A stretch of 64,000 nucleotides of DNA, from NCBI GenBank assembly GCA_963765815.1, contig CAVXXT010000008.1, forward strand, positions 1-64,000, read 5' to 3'. The notes beneath the pieces are model-generated. The model was not told where the DNA came from, did no database searches, and saw only the letters and a list, made by a program, of their open reading frames with translations. Numbering within the stretch: the stretch's first letter is position 1; the number at the start of each line of letters is the position of its first letter. Positions 46,242-60,420 of the stretch are shown here, in pieces. Source of the stretch: DATLNF01 sp963765815 (lineage in GTDB: Bacteria > Actinomycetota > Actinomycetes > BP-191). A program made the position numbers and the translations under genes.

Positions 46242-46976
46242 GTGCGACTTCGCGGGTGGCGATGGACGGCGACGGGGGTCGCCGCTCTCGCCGGGCTGCT
46301 CTTCGCGACCAGCGCGTCGACCGCTCAGGGCACCGACCTGCGCGCCGGGCGACGGCTCCGGCTGGCCGAGCTGATCGCCACCCAGGAGCGCGAGGTCGCG
46401 TCGCTCGACGCGAGCGCGCGGTCGCTGAGCCGCGATGTGCAGGACAAGACCGGCGAGGCGGCCCGCCGTGACTCCCGGGTGCGCCGGGCGCAGGACCGCG
46501 TGGACGCCCTGCTCGGCCCGGCCGGGCTCGCCGCCGTGCGCGGCTCGGGGCTCGAGGTGAGCCTCGACGACGCACCCCGGCTCGATGCCGGCGAGGAGCG
46601 TCCTGGTGATCCCGCGCCGGACGACCTGGTCGTGCACGAGCAGGACGTGCTCGCGGTCATCAACGCGCTCTGGGCCGGCGGGGCCGAGGCCGTCTCGGTG
46701 ATGGGCGACCGGATCATCGCGACTTCGTCGGTGCGCTGCGTGGGCAACACGCTGCTGCTGCACGGCGCGGTCTACTCACCGCCGTTCCGCCTCGCGGCGA
46801 TCGGCGACCCCGAGCGGCTGACCCGGGCGCTCGACGAGGCGCCGGGCGTGCGGGTCTTCCGCAGCTACGTCGACGCCTACGGGCTCGGCTTCCAGGTGGT
46901 CCGGCGCAGCACCGTCGACGTCCCGGCGTACGACGGGCCGTTGAGCGTCGGCGAGGGCCACGCGATGCGGAGCTGA
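46242..46976 (+). CDS. DUF881 secreted/membrane protein
   Basis: 244 residues from GTG. An N-terminal signal anchor (TATGVAALAGLLFATSASTA) and a coiled coil (LAELIATQEREVASLDASAR) precede the DUF881 domain: GLAAVRGSGLEVSLDDAPRL, VLAVINALWAGGAEAVSVMG and SSVRCVGNTLLLHGAVYSPP. This conserved family accompanies crgA/trpG in actinobacteria. Role unknown, probably envelope-linked. Divergent from crgA. Confidence 0.9.
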   Translation: MRLRGWRWTATGVAALAGLLFATSASTAQGTDLRAGRRLRLAELIATQEREVASLDASARSLSRDVQDKTGEAARRDSRVRRAQDRVDALLGPAGLAAVRGSGLEVSLDDAPRLDAGEERPGDPAPDDLVVHEQDVLAVINALWAGGAEAVSVMGDRIIATSSVRCVGNTLLLHGAVYSPPFRLAAIGDPERLTRALDEAPGVRVFRSYVDAYGLGFQVVRRSTVDVPAYDGPLSVGEGHAMRS

Positions 46977-46978
46977 CG

Positions 46979-47650
46979 ATGAGCCTCGCGAAGGCGCTGC
47001 GCGGCATCGGCCAGACGCTGATCACGCTCGGCCTCGTCATCCTGCTGTTCTGCGTCTACGAGCTCTACTTCACCGGGCTCGAGACGCGGAAGGAGCAGAA
47101 GCGGGGCCGCACCGAGCTGGCGCAGGAGTGGAGCGCGCCGACGCCGTCGGCGAGCCCGACCGCGTCGATCCAGGACATCCCGCTCGGCAAGGGCATCGCG
47201 ATCCTGCGCATCCCGCGGCTCGGCAAGGACTACGCGAAGGTCGTCTTCGAGGGCATCCGGGTGCCGGACCTCAAGCGCGGGCCGGGCCACTACCCGGGCA
47301 CCGCCCTGCCGGGGCAGATCGGCAACTTCGTGGTGTCCGGGCACCGCACGACGTACGGCGCGCCGTTCGGCCGGCTCGACGAGCTGCGCGTCGGCGACCG
47401 CATCGTGGTGGAGACGCGCGACCGCTGGTACACCTACCGGCTCGCGGCCGAGGAGGTCGTGTCCCCGCGCGATGTGGCGGTGATCCTCCCCGTGCCGCGC
47501 CGGCCGGACGAGAAGCCGACCAAGGCACTGCTCACGATGACGACCTGCCATCCGAAGTACTCGGCGAAGCAGCGGCTGATCGTGCACGCCGAGCTGGTCG
47601 CGACCGACGACAAGACGCCCGGCACCGCCCCCGACGCGCTGAGGAGCTGA
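46979..47650 (+). CDS. srtE: Class E sortase
   Basis: Transpeptidase anchoring surface proteins to the wall. 223 residues with one N-terminal membrane helix (TLITLGLVILLFCVYELYF). Catalytic His in FVVSGHRTTYGAPFGRLDEL, Cys in LLTMTTCHPKYSAKQRLIVH and the following Arg are present. Class E enzymes usually prefer LAxTG-type signals. It starts 2 bp after DUF881 and is followed 8 bp later by a small membrane protein. Confidence 0.93.
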   Translation: MSLAKALRGIGQTLITLGLVILLFCVYELYFTGLETRKEQKRGRTELAQEWSAPTPSASPTASIQDIPLGKGIAILRIPRLGKDYAKVVFEGIRVPDLKRGPGHYPGTALPGQIGNFVVSGHRTTYGAPFGRLDELRVGDRIVVETRDRWYTYRLAAEEVVSPRDVAVILPVPRRPDEKPTKALLTMTTCHPKYSAKQRLIVHAELVATDDKTPGTAPDALRS

Positions 47651-47658
47651 GGAGCGCC

Positions 47659-47854
47659 ATGTACATGTGGATCTGGCGCCGGCTGCCCGGGGGGCTTGCC
47701 GGGCAAGCTCCTGGGCAGCGTGCTGCTCCTCGCGGGGGTGCTGGCGCTGCTGTTCCTGGTGGTGTTCCCATGGGCCGAGCCGCGGCTGCCGTTCAACGAC
47801 GTGACCGTCGAGACCGGCTCGCGCGCAGCGCCGCACGGCGTTCTGCAGGAATAG
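47659..47854 (+). CDS. Small membrane protein, one +1 shift
   Basis: MYMWIWRRLPGG then one extra base around 47695-47697, after which the frame gives LPGKLLGSVLLLAGVLALLF, VVFPWAEPRLPFNDVTVE and a stop at 47854. Corrected length is 64 aa with one transmembrane helix. Small proteins of this shape sit between the sortase and trpG in actinobacteria. Function unknown. Confidence 0.7.
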
Positions 47855-47918
47855 GTCCACCCGGCGGCGCGTGGCAGGATCGAGGCTTCCGCCATCCCCG
47901 CTCGCCAGGAGTCCCGCC

Positions 47919-50175
<2,257 letters not shown>

Positions 50176-50177
50176 CG

Positions 50178-50597
50178 GTGCACCTCCTGCCGTTGCTCGC
50201 ACCGCTGGTGCTGGTCGCGGCGATCGTCTGGCGTGCCAGCCGCCCGGCGCGCATCGACGTCGCTCGGGTCAACGAGTGTCTCGTCGTGACGTTCCACGGC
50301 TGGGACGTCGTGTGGGCTTTCCGTCGCCGGGTCGAGGTGCCCCTGGCCGCTGTCGTGTCGATCCTCCCCGAGGACCGCAGCGACGTCCCGCGACGTGGCA
50401 TGCGCATCGGTGGCACGGGGATCCCGGGTGTCATCGCGGCCGGGAATTTCGGCTGGGGCGACAGCCGGCAGCTGTGGAACGTGCGGCGCGGACGACGCCT
50501 TCTGCACATCGAGGTGGACCCGCCGTCGCCGTACCGGCACCTGGTCCTCGAGGTGCCGGATCCCGACGGCGCCGCAGAGCGGCTGCTGCGGGGCTAG
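50178..50597 (+). CDS. Hypothetical protein with N-terminal membrane helix
   Basis: 139 residues from GTG 50178, 2 bp after the ligase stop. One hydrophobic helix (LLPLLAPLVLVAAIVWRASR), then a beta-rich domain (CLVVTFHGWDVVWAFRRRVE; PYRHLVLEVPDPDGAAERLL) reminiscent of bacterial PH-like folds. Family not identified with confidence. It ends 9 bp before trpG. Confidence 0.65.
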   Translation: MHLLPLLAPLVLVAAIVWRASRPARIDVARVNECLVVTFHGWDVVWAFRRRVEVPLAAVVSILPEDRSDVPRRGMRIGGTGIPGVIAAGNFGWGDSRQLWNVRRGRRLLHIEVDPPSPYRHLVLEVPDPDGAAERLLRG

Positions 50598-50606
50598 GTT
50601 CGAGAC

Positions 50607-51258
50607 ATGACGCGAGTGCTGGTCGTGGACAACTACGACTCGTTCGTGTTCAACCTGGTGCAGTACCTCGGCCAGCTGGGCAGCGAGTGCGTCGTACGGC
50701 GCAACGACGAGGTCTCCGTCGACGAGCTCGACCGATCTCGCTGTCGACGGCGTGCTGCTCTCACCCGGACCCGGTACGCCGGAGCGGGCCGGCGTCTGCA
50801 TCGAGATGGTCAAGGCGGCCGAAGACCGGGACCTGCCGCTGCTCGGCGTCTGCCTCGGGCATCAGGCGATCGCGGTCGCGTACGGCGCGACGGTCAGCCG
50901 GGCGCCGGAGCTGCTGCACGGCAAGACCAGCGACGTCACTCACGAGGGCACCGGGGTGCTGCACGGCTTGCCCAACCCGTTCACCGCGACGCGCTACCAC
51001 TCGCTCGCCGTCGAGGAGGACACGCTCCCGCCGCAGCTCGAGGTGACCGGACGCAGCGAGACCGGGCTGGTGATGGCGCTGCGGCATCGCGACGCGCCGA
51101 TCGAGGGCGTGCAGTTCCACCCGGAGTCGGTGCTCACCCAGGCGGGGCACCTGCTGCTCGCGAACTTCCTCGCCCAGTGCGGCGACACGTCGGCGGTCGA
51201 TCGCGCGCCGGAGCTGGTCGAGAAGGTCGAGCTGCGCCGCCTCTCCGCCCTCGCCTGA
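50607..51258 (+). CDS. trpG: Anthranilate/aminodeoxychorismate synthase component II, one +1 shift
   Basis: Class I glutamine amidotransferase supplying ammonia for anthranilate or PABA synthesis. RVLVVDNYDSFVFNLVQYLG opens it. One extra base near 50732 must be skipped; then VDGVLLSPGPGTPERAG, the nucleophile in LLGVCLGHQAIAVAYGA and the catalytic His-Glu in GVQFHPESVLTQAGHLLLAN follow. Corrected length 216 aa. No trpE/pabB is adjacent, as in mycobacteria where this gene faces pknB. Confidence 0.93.
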
Positions 51259-51272
51259 CGCCGCGCCCCACC

Positions 51273-51333
51273 CGACGAAATGCGACCCGGTCGCAGGGCG
51301 TGCGGGGAAATCGACGAAATGCGACCCGGTCGC
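51273..51333. repeat. Two 22-bp direct repeats with GCGACC palindrome
   Basis: CGACGAAATGCGACCCGGTC (plus GC) at 51273-51294 and 51312-51333, a 39-bp period. Each contains GCGACCcGGTCGC, a near-perfect palindrome. They fill the 102-bp gap between convergent trpG and pknB and may be bidirectional terminators or REP-like units. Confidence 0.75.
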
Positions 51334-51360
51334 GATTCGTGCAGGGTGGCGGGCCGCCGG

Positions 51361-53090
<1,730 letters not shown>

Positions 53091-53091
<1 letters not shown>

Positions 53092-54605
53092 CAGTCGTCC
53101 TTCTTCTTCTTGCCGTCGCCCCGCGGGGCGGGGGCCGGCGCCGGCGCCTGCGCGACGCTGACGGCGACCGTGTCCCCTTCGCGCAGCTGCGCGCCGGAGC
53201 CGATGGTGATCACGGTACCGGCTGGCGCGCGCGATGTGACGCGGGTGAGCTTCGGCACCAGGCCGAGCCGGATGAGCGCGGAGATGACCGTGTTCTCGTC
53301 CTGGCCGACGAGGTTCGGCGGCAACGTCACCGCCTTGGGGCCGGACGACACGACCAGCTCGACGTCCGCGCCCTCGGACAGCGTGGCCGGACCGGCCGGG
53401 TCGGTGCGCAGGATCAACCCGGAGCGGACCGTCCGGCTCGCCTCCTTGGTGACGTGGTGGGTGAACCCGAGCCGGTCGAGGGTCTGCTCGGCCGAGGCGA
53501 GGGTCAGGCCGGAGAGAGCCGGCAGCGCGCGCTCCGACTTCCCGCGCCCGGCCGCGATGGCAGCGGCGATGAGCAGGAGGACGACTGCGACGCCGACCGC
53601 CATCAGCAGCGCCGAGCGTGAGGGTCGGCGCACTCGCTCGGCGAGCTCGCGGCGCGCCTGCGCGGCGAGGGTCGGCGGCAGCACCGGGGCACCGGGCGCG
53701 ACGGGGAGCTGGCCGAGGGGGATGACCGCGGTCGGCTCGGACGACGCCGATGCGAGCGGCGCCGAGAGCCCACCACCGAGCCGCTGCTGTGTGGCGGTGA
53801 CCGCGCGACCGAAGGCCGCGGCGGTGGTGAAGCGCTCCGTCGGGTCCTTGGCCAGCGCCTGCTCGACCAGCCGGCGTACGTCCTCGGGCACGTCGTCCGG
53901 CAGTGGCGGGGGGTCGTCGTGGACGTGGGCCATGGCGATGCGCACGGGGGTGTCGCCGTCGAAGGGCCGGCGGCCGGCCAGGCACTCGTAGGCGACGACG
54001 CCCAGGGAGTAGACGTCGCTCGCCGGTGTCACGTCGGCGCCGGTGCCCTGCTCCGGCGAGAGGTAGTGCGCGGTGCCGAGCACGGTGCCGGTCTGCGTCA
54101 ACGGCACCGCGGCGGCCGCCCAGGCGATGCCGAAGTCGGTGATCTTCGTCGTGAGGTCGGGCAGCACGAGCACGTTGCCGGGTTTCATGTCGCGGTGGAT
54201 CACGCCGGCCGCGTGCGCCGCGTGCAGCGCGAGCGCGGCCTGGCCGACGATGGTCAGCGTCGTCATCGGGTCGAGGCGGCCCTCGCGGCGGATCATCGCC
54301 GACAGCGGCTCGCCGTCGACCAGCTCCATCACGAGGTACGACGTGCCGGCGTCCTCGCCGTAGTCGTGCACCGCGGCGATGCCCGGGTGGGAGAGCCCGG
54401 CCGTGTGCCGCGCCTCCGCGCGGAACCGCGCGATGAACGTCTCGTCGTCGGCGTACTCGCGCTTCAGCGCCTTGATGGCGACGTCGCGCTCGAGCATCTC
54501 GTCACGCGCGCGCCAGACCTCGCCCATCCCGCCGGTGGCGAGCAGCTCGACCAGCCGGTAGCGGTCGTTGAGCTGCCGGCCGGCCTCCAGGCCCATGACG
54601 GTCAT
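53091..54605 (-). CDS. pknA: PknA-like Ser/Thr kinase with two PASTA domains
   Basis: 504 residues. LLATGGMGEVWRARDEMLER, VAIKALKREY, VIHRDMKPGNVLVLPDLTTK and ITDFGIAWAAAAVPLTQTGT form a complete kinase. A membrane helix (ALLMAVGVAVVLLLIAAAIA) is followed by two PASTA-like units (ALPALSGLTLASAEQTLDRL; TLPPNLVGQDENTVISALIR) and a KKKK-rich end. Mycobacterial PknA lacks PASTA units, so their presence is a lineage difference. It is placed between pbpA and pknB in the classical operon. Confidence 0.9.
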
Positions 54606-56071
54606 CGCGGCCTCAGCCCCGCGCGGAGCACCAGGCCCGCGACCGGCGCCGCGACGTGCCCGCCGGTCGCGTCCGGCACGCCGCCGCCTTCCTCGATCAG
54701 CACCGCGACCGCGATCTGCGGAGCGTCCGCCGGCGCGAAGCCGACGAACCAGGTGTGCGGCAGCTGTCCCTCACCGCGCTGCGCGGTGCCGGTCTTGCCG
54801 GCGACGCGCACGCCCGGGATCGCCGCCAGGGTGCCGGTGCCGCCCGGCCCTACCGCCGCCTCCATCATCGCGGTGAGCGCCGCCGCCGTGCGCTCGCTGA
54901 TCGCTTGTCCGGCGCGCTGCGGCTCGGCGGTCTCGAGCACCTTGAGGTCGGGGCCTTCGACGCTCGAGACGACGTACGGGCGCATCACGGTGCCGCGGTT
55001 GGCGACGGTCGCCGCGACGATCGCCATCTGCAGCGGGGTGGCGCGCACGTCGAACTGCCCGATCGCCGACTGCGCCGACTGCGGCGCGTTGAGCCCCTCC
55101 GGGACGACGCTGCGGTCGATCGGGAGCGGGAAGTCGGGCTCGGCGTTGAAGCCGAACCTCTCCGCCTGCTCGCGCAGCTTCTCCCCGCCGAGGCTCAGAC
55201 CGAGCGAGCCGAAGGACGTGTTGCGCGACTTCTGGAACGCCGCCTGCAGCGTGACCTGCGGCGCCTCGCAGCTCGCGCCGCCGAAGTTGCGGATCACCGT
55301 GTCGCGGGTGAGCGGCAGCTTCAGCTCGCGCGGGCACGGCACCATCGTGGTCGGCTGCATCCCGCTCTCGAGGGCGGCGGCGGCAGTGATGATCTTGAAC
55401 GTCGAGCCCGGCGGGTAGACCTCCTGGGTCGCCCGGTTGCGCAGCGGCCGGTCCTTGTCGGCGACCAGCTTCTGGTACGCCTCGCGGATCTTCGCCGGGT
55501 TGTGCGACGACAGCGTGTTGGGGTCGTACGACGGGCTGGTCACCATCGCCAGCACCGCCCCGGTGCGCGGATCCAGCGCGACGATCGCGCCGCGGCGGTT
55601 GCCGAGAGCGCGCTGCGCGACCGCCTGGACCTCGGGGTCGACGGTCAGCCGGATCAGGCCGCCCTTGGTCTTGCGGCCGGTGATCAGGTCGGTGACCCGG
55701 CGGACGAAGAGGCGGTTGTCGTCGCCGGAGAGGATCCCGTTGTAGGAGTCCTCGAGCCCGCTGTCGCCGTACACGAGTGAGTAGTAGCCGGTCAGCGGCG
55801 CGTAGCTCGCGGCCAGTCCGGCGTCGCGTCCGCCGGCGTAGACCCGCAGGTACTTGAGCCGGTCCTTCGTCTCGACGCTCGACGCGACCGCGCCGGTGCC
55901 GACCACGATGACGCCCCGCTCCTTGGAGTAGGACTCGGCGAGCAGCCTGGTGTTGCGGTCGTCGTGACGGAGCCGGTCCGCCGCGACGACCTGCACGTAG
56001 TGCACGTTGGCGAAGAGCAGTCCGAACAGGATCAGCGTGGCGACCGCGACGCGGCGCAGCGCGGCGTTCAT
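54602..56071 (-). CDS. pbpA: Class B penicillin-binding protein PbpA
   Basis: 489 residues. An N-terminal anchor helix (VAVATLILFGLLFANVHYVQ) and dimerisation domain precede the transpeptidase: SxxK in EVYPPGSTFKIITAAAALES, SxN in FQKSRNTSFGSLGLSLGG and KTG in GVRVAGKTGTAQRGEGQLPH. D,D-transpeptidase for peptidoglycan in elongation/division, working with the adjacent SEDS protein. The ATG overlaps the FtsW/RodA stop (ATGA). Confidence 0.95.
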   Translation of the reverse strand: MNAALRRVAVATLILFGLLFANVHYVQVVAADRLRHDDRNTRLLAESYSKERGVIVVGTGAVASSVETKDRLKYLRVYAGGRDAGLAASYAPLTGYYSLVYGDSGLEDSYNGILSGDDNRLFVRRVTDLITGRKTKGGLIRLTVDPEVQAVAQRALGNRRGAIVALDPRTGAVLAMVTSPSYDPNTLSSHNPAKIREAYQKLVADKDRPLRNRATQEVYPPGSTFKIITAAAALESGMQPTTMVPCPRELKLPLTRDTVIRNFGGASCEAPQVTLQAAFQKSRNTSFGSLGLSLGGEKLREQAERFGFNAEPDFPLPIDRSVVPEGLNAPQSAQSAIGQFDVRATPLQMAIVAATVANRGTVMRPYVVSSVEGPDLKVLETAEPQRAGQAISERTAAALTAMMEAAVGPGGTGTLAAIPGVRVAGKTGTAQRGEGQLPHTWFVGFAPADAPQIAVAVLIEEGGGVPDATGGHVAAPVAGLVLRAGLRPR

Positions 56072-57468
56072 CGGGTCACCACCTGGGTCATCTCGCCCGT
56101 CAGGTCGTCGCGATCCGGGGTCACCGGCGCGGCGTCGACGTTGCGGCCGGAGTCGGACACGCGCAGCAGCAGCGCGACGAGCGCGTAGTTGGCGACCAGT
56201 GAGGAGCCGCCGTACGAGACGAAGGGCAGGGTGACTCCGGTAAGCGGGATCAGCCGGGTGACACCGCCGACGACGACGAAGACCTGCAGGCCCATCGCGA
56301 ACGCCAGGCCGCCGGCGAGCAGCTTGCCGAAGTCGTCGCGTACGCCGAGGCCGACGCGGATGCCACGAGAGACCATCAGCGTGAAGATGACGAGCAGTGC
56401 GACGACGCCGACCAGCCCGAGCTCCTCGCCCAGTGCGGAGAAGATGAAGTCGGTCTTCGCCTCCGGCACGGCGTCCGGCCGGCCGCGGCCGAGCCCGGTG
56501 CCGAAGATGCCGCCGGTGGCCATGCCGAACAGGGCCTGCGTGAGCTGGAACCCGTTGTCGGCGGCGTCGGCGAAGGGGTGCAGCCAGGTCTCCACCCGCT
56601 CCTGCACGTGGCTGAAGATCGTGTAGGCGACCACCGTGCCAGCGACGAAGAGCCCGAGCCCGATCAGCAGCCAGCTGGTGCGCTCCGTCGCGACGTAGAG
56701 CATCACGATGAAGATGCCGAAGAACAGCAGCGACGAGCCGAGGTCCTTCTCCCGCACCAGGACGAGCATGCTGGCGCCCCAGGCGAGCAGGACCGGGCCG
56801 AGGTCGCGGGCCCGCGGGACGTTGAGCCCGGCGATCCGGCGCGAGGCGAGGGACAGCACCTCGCGCTTGGCGACGAGGTAGGACGCGAAGAACACGATCA
56901 GGCAGAGCTTCGCGACCTCGGCTGGCTGGAACTGAAGCGACCCCACCCTGATCCAGATGCGCGCGCCGTTGATCTCCGCGCCGAGCCCGGGCAGGGCAGG
57001 CAGGAGGAGCAGCACGAGGCCCGCGAACATCGCGGTGTAGCGGTAGCGGTCCAGCTGGCGGTGGTCGCGCACCACGGCGAGGACCGCGACGAAGACGACG
57101 GTGCCGATCGCCGTCCACATCAGCTGACGCGGCGCGAGAGCGACCGGCATGCGGTTGCCGCGCGCCCGCGCCGTGTCGATCGCGGCGAGGTCCAGCCGGC
57201 GGACCATCGCGAGGCCGATGCCGTTGAGGACCGCAGCCAGCGGCAGCAGGACCGGGTCAGCCGCCGGGGTCAGCCGACGCACCGCGACATGGGCGAGCCC
57301 GAACAAGGTGGCGAGGCCGGCGCCGTAGGTGACGACGGCGCCGTCGACGTGCTCGTCGTGGGCGAGCGACACGGCGGCGTACGCCGCCATCGCCACGATC
57401 ACAGCGAGGACGAGAAGCGTCAGCTCGCTGCGACGTCGCGGCAGCCGGTCGACGGCGGTGCTGGTCAC
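56068..57468 (-). CDS. rodA: FtsW/RodA/SpoVE (SEDS) glycosyltransferase
   Basis: 466 residues with about twelve membrane helices. SEDS signatures are GARIWIRVGSLQFQPAEVAK, VREKDLGSSLLFFGIFIVML, AKTDFIFSALGEELGLVG and PLTGVTLPFVSYGGSSLVAN. It polymerises lipid II into glycan strands with PbpA as cognate transpeptidase. In mycobacteria this position holds rodA. FtsW and RodA are hard to separate by sequence alone. Confidence 0.92.
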   Translation of the reverse strand: MTSTAVDRLPRRRSELTLLVLAVIVAMAAYAAVSLAHDEHVDGAVVTYGAGLATLFGLAHVAVRRLTPAADPVLLPLAAVLNGIGLAMVRRLDLAAIDTARARGNRMPVALAPRQLMWTAIGTVVFVAVLAVVRDHRQLDRYRYTAMFAGLVLLLLPALPGLGAEINGARIWIRVGSLQFQPAEVAKLCLIVFFASYLVAKREVLSLASRRIAGLNVPRARDLGPVLLAWGASMLVLVREKDLGSSLLFFGIFIVMLYVATERTSWLLIGLGLFVAGTVVAYTIFSHVQERVETWLHPFADAADNGFQLTQALFGMATGGIFGTGLGRGRPDAVPEAKTDFIFSALGEELGLVGVVALLVIFTLMVSRGIRVGLGVRDDFGKLLAGGLAFAMGLQVFVVVGGVTRLIPLTGVTLPFVSYGGSSLVANYALVALLLRVSDSGRNVDAAPVTPDRDDLTGEMTQVVTR

Positions 57469-58732
57469 TGCGGGCTCGGCACGAGCGTCGGGGATGCAGA
57501 CGGCGACGGCGTGGGCGCGACGACGGACTGGCGCAGGCGGTCGACGATCGCCTCCGCGTCCGCTAGGCCATCCGCGTGGATCCCGTCGTTCACCTGCTCG
57601 CGCTCGAAGTCGGGGAGGGCGGAGACCGGCACGTCAGAGGTGGAGTGCACCGACGACAGGTCCAGGCCGAGCACCGAGCCGTGCACGCCCTTGAAGACGG
57701 CGACCCGGTCGGCATTCGTGCCGACGTAGTACTGCTTCTTCACCACTGACCACCCCGCGAGGGCGGCGACAGCCAGCACGACCAGGACCACGGCAGTGAT
57801 GAGCCCGGTACGCCGCCGGCGCAGCGCCTGCGAGCGCAGGCGCGGGTCGTCCGCGTCGAGGGGCGCGGCCGCGGGTGTCGGGGCGGGGTCGGCCGGGCTC
57901 GTCGTGGTGTCGTCGACGGACACCGCGGCGGCGCCGGCCGGCGCGACGCTGCGCACCCCGACGTCGCCGGCCGCGCCGGCGACCTCACCCCGAACCGCAG
58001 CCGCGTCGCCGAGCTCTGCGAGGTCCGCGACGATCGAGGTGATGTTGTCGGGGCCGCCGGCGCGCAGGGCGAGCGCAGTGAGCTCCTCGACGGCCTCCTC
58101 CGGGGTGCCGGTCGCGAGAGTCCGCTCCAGCGTCTCGTCGGAGAGCACGCCCGACAGTCCGTCGCTGCAGAGGAGGAACCGGTCGCCGTCCTGCACCAGC
58201 TCGACGACGATGTCGACGTCGAGGTCGGCCCGGCCGTCGATGGAGCGGGTGATCAGGTTGCGCTGCGGGTGGCTCGACATCTCGCCGGGCGCGATCTTGC
58301 CGTCGTCGACGAGCTGCTGGACGTAGGTGTGGTCGATGCGTGAGCTGGCGCAGCGCGCCGTCGCGAAGCAGGTAGGCCCGTGAGTCGCCGACGTGGGCCA
58401 GCACGACCCGCTCGGCGTCGAGCATCGCTGCGGTGACGGTCGTGCCCATCCCGTAGAGCTCGCGGTCGGCCGCGACCATGTCGTGCAGCGTGGCGTTGGC
58501 CGAGCGCACCGCGCGGCGGATCGCCTCGATCGCGTCCCACCCCGGTCGCATGGCCTGGTCGAGCCGCGTCAGCGCCGCGATGGTCGCGGCGCTGGCGACC
58601 TCGCCGGCTGCGTGCCCGCCCACGCCGTCCGCGACCGCGATGAGGTGCTGCCCGGCGTACGCCGCGTCCTCGTTGCCACTCGCGGACCAGCCCGACCTCG
58701 GACCGCATCGCGTAGTTCCAGACCCGGCTCAC
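57465..58732 (-). CDS. pstP: PstP PP2C-type Ser/Thr phosphatase, two +1 shifts
   Basis: Dephosphorylates PknA/PknB and their targets. From GTG 58732 (overlapping the fhaB stop): SEVGLVRE, one extra base near 58679, then LIAVADGVGGHAAGEVASAA and VVLAHVGDSRAYLLRDGALR. A second extra base near 58336 is followed by LLCSDGLSGVLSDETLERTL and GGPDNITSIVADLAELG. The Asp metal ligands are intact. One transmembrane helix (LITAVVLVVLAVAALAGWSV) and an extracytoplasmic tail end it. Corrected length 421 aa. Confidence 0.92.
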
Positions 58733-59211
58733 CTGCGCAGCTCCAGGACCGTCTTGCCGATGCGCACGGTGCCGCCGACCTGCACCGGCGTCGGTGCCGA
58801 CACCTTCACCTTGCCGAGGTAGGTGCCGTTGGTGGAGCCGAGGTCCTCGAGCACCCACTGACCGTCGCGTGGGACGAGCCGGGCGTGGTGCGCCGACACG
58901 TAGTCGTCGGTCAGGACCAGCGTCGACCCGGGGTCGCGGCCGATCGTCACCGGGGCCTCGGCGAGCGCCACCGTCGTACCCGCGAGATCGCCCTGGGTGA
59001 TGACCAGCTGGCGCGGCAGCGCGCGGGGCTTGGAGGCTTCGCGCGCGCGGGCGGTGCGGCGGCCGGCGCCCGCTGCGCGACCGGTCGGGCCGCCCGGGGC
59101 ACGCGCGGGCCGAACATGTCGAGTGCGGATCGCGCGGACGGCGAGCAGCACGAACACCCACAGCAGGGCGAGGAAGCCCAGCCGGATGAGCAGGAAGACG
59201 AGCTCAGGCAT
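58729..59211 (-). CDS. fhaB: FhaB (FipA-like) FHA protein
   Basis: 160 residues. One N-terminal membrane helix (LIRLGFLALLWVFVLLAVRA), an Arg/Pro linker and a C-terminal FHA domain: VTIGRDPGSTLVLTDDYVSA, HHARLVPRDGQWVLEDLGST and NGTYLGKVKV. It binds phosphothreonine on kinase targets and links PknA/B signalling to division proteins. Its frame is intact, unlike its two neighbours. Confidence 0.93.
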   Translation of the reverse strand: MPELVFLLIRLGFLALLWVFVLLAVRAIRTRHVRPARAPGGPTGRAAGAGRRTARAREASKPRALPRQLVITQGDLAGTTVALAEAPVTIGRDPGSTLVLTDDYVSAHHARLVPRDGQWVLEDLGSTNGTYLGKVKVSAPTPVQVGGTVRIGKTVLELRR

Positions 59212-59927
59212 CGGCTCGTCCGCTCGAAGACGAGCGTGGTCCGGCCGAGCTCGATCCGGTCACCCGGGCTGAGCCGGACGCCGCTCGACGGGGCGGCCGT
59301 TGATCATCGAGCCGTTGGTCGAGCCGAGGTCGACGAACACGACGTCGTCGCCCTCGAGGCGGATCTCGGCGTGCCGCCGGGAGACGCCGTGTCGCGACAG
59401 GCGCACGTCGGCGTCGGAGCCGCGGCCGATGACCAGGACATCGCGGCGTACCTCGACGGTCTGCGGCGGGCTCCCCGCGCTCGCCGAGATCGTCAGCGTG
59501 GCGGTGGGCGGTCGAAGGGCCGCCATCTCGGCGCGAGTGGTCCTGGTCGAGATCGCCCAGGCGTCGACCGCGCTGCGTACCCGGAACATCCCGGTGCTGA
59601 GGTCCTCCTGCTGCTCCAGCCCTACCGCTGACCGGCCCGACAAACGTCCAGCGCTGCTCGGCGGCGCTGCTCGCGGACCATCGCCGCCAGCTCGCGCCGA
59701 GCGGCTCGGCGTACGGCGACAGCCGCTCGTGGTCGCCTGGCCCGAGCTCGACGACGTAGGCATTGGGGACCATGACCCGCGTTGCGCTGATCGTCTTGCG
59801 GTCGGCCGGCTTCCCGCTGCAGTGCCTTGGCGACCTCGACCGGCTCGACGCCGCCGCGGAAGACCTTGGCGAAGGTCCCCTCGACGAGCCCTTCAAGACG
59901 TCGTTCGAAGCGCTGAAGCACACCCAC
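59204..59927 (-). CDS. fhaA: FhaA (DUF3662 + FHA), about six frame shifts
   Basis: GVLQRFERRLEGLVEGTFAK then VEPVEVAKALQRE is the DUF3662 start. Reading continues through shifts near 59806 (+1), 59695 (-1 or +2), 59667 (+1), 59625 (+1), 59281 (+1) and 59222 (+1), giving DRKTISATRVMVPNAYVVEL, ELAAMVREQ, AEQRWTFVGPVS, VGLEQQEDLSTGMFRVRSAV and the FHA domain VLVIGRGSDADVRLSRHGVS with VFVDLGSTNGSMINGRPVER. Corrected length is 239 aa. That is shorter than the M. tuberculosis protein, which has a long linker. It is the first gene of the leftward fhaA-to-pknB operon. Confidence 0.85.
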
Positions 59928-60074
59928 GACGCTCCCTCCTCCCGGTGGCCAGATCGTATCGACGCAGGACGTATGCCCGTTCGCGTGGTCCCCGCACCTT
60001 CACCGCCGACCGGTCTTCCGCGGGATACGGTGCGGTCCGGCGAAGGCGTGCGTGTTACCTTCTCTGGCGCACTC

Positions 60075-60157
60075 GGGCGAGTGGCGGAATGGCAGACGCG
60101 CACGGTTCAGGTCCGTGTATCCGTAAGGATGTGGGGGTTCAACTCCCCCCTCGCCCA
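60075..60157 (+). tRNA. tRNA-Leu (CAG)
   Basis: 83-nt class II tRNA: acceptor GGGCGAG/CTCGCCC, anticodon CAG at 60108-60110, long variable arm (TATCCGTAAGGATG), T-arm GGGGGTTCAACTCCCCC. It lies upstream of, and divergent from, fhaA, as in mycobacteria. From 60158 to 60420 I see no gene. Confidence 0.96.
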
Positions 60158-60420
60158 CCCAGCTCCAACGCAAAGCCGCAGGTCAGAGCGTCTTGTATAC
60201 GCCGGCGCGGCGTCCCGTTACTGACGGCGAGCGTTATGTACGGCGACCTCGTCGCCGCCGACATGGATCTCGAGGATGGCGTCGGCGGCGCGTATGACCG
60301 GCCGCGCTTCGCTCCGGGCTGCCCAGGGGGCAACGCGTGCGGCCGCGCCCTGCTTGACCCGAAATGTCCTTGTTCGGGATCCTCCCTAGGACCCAGCCGC
60401 ACACCCCCGAGGGGTTCGCC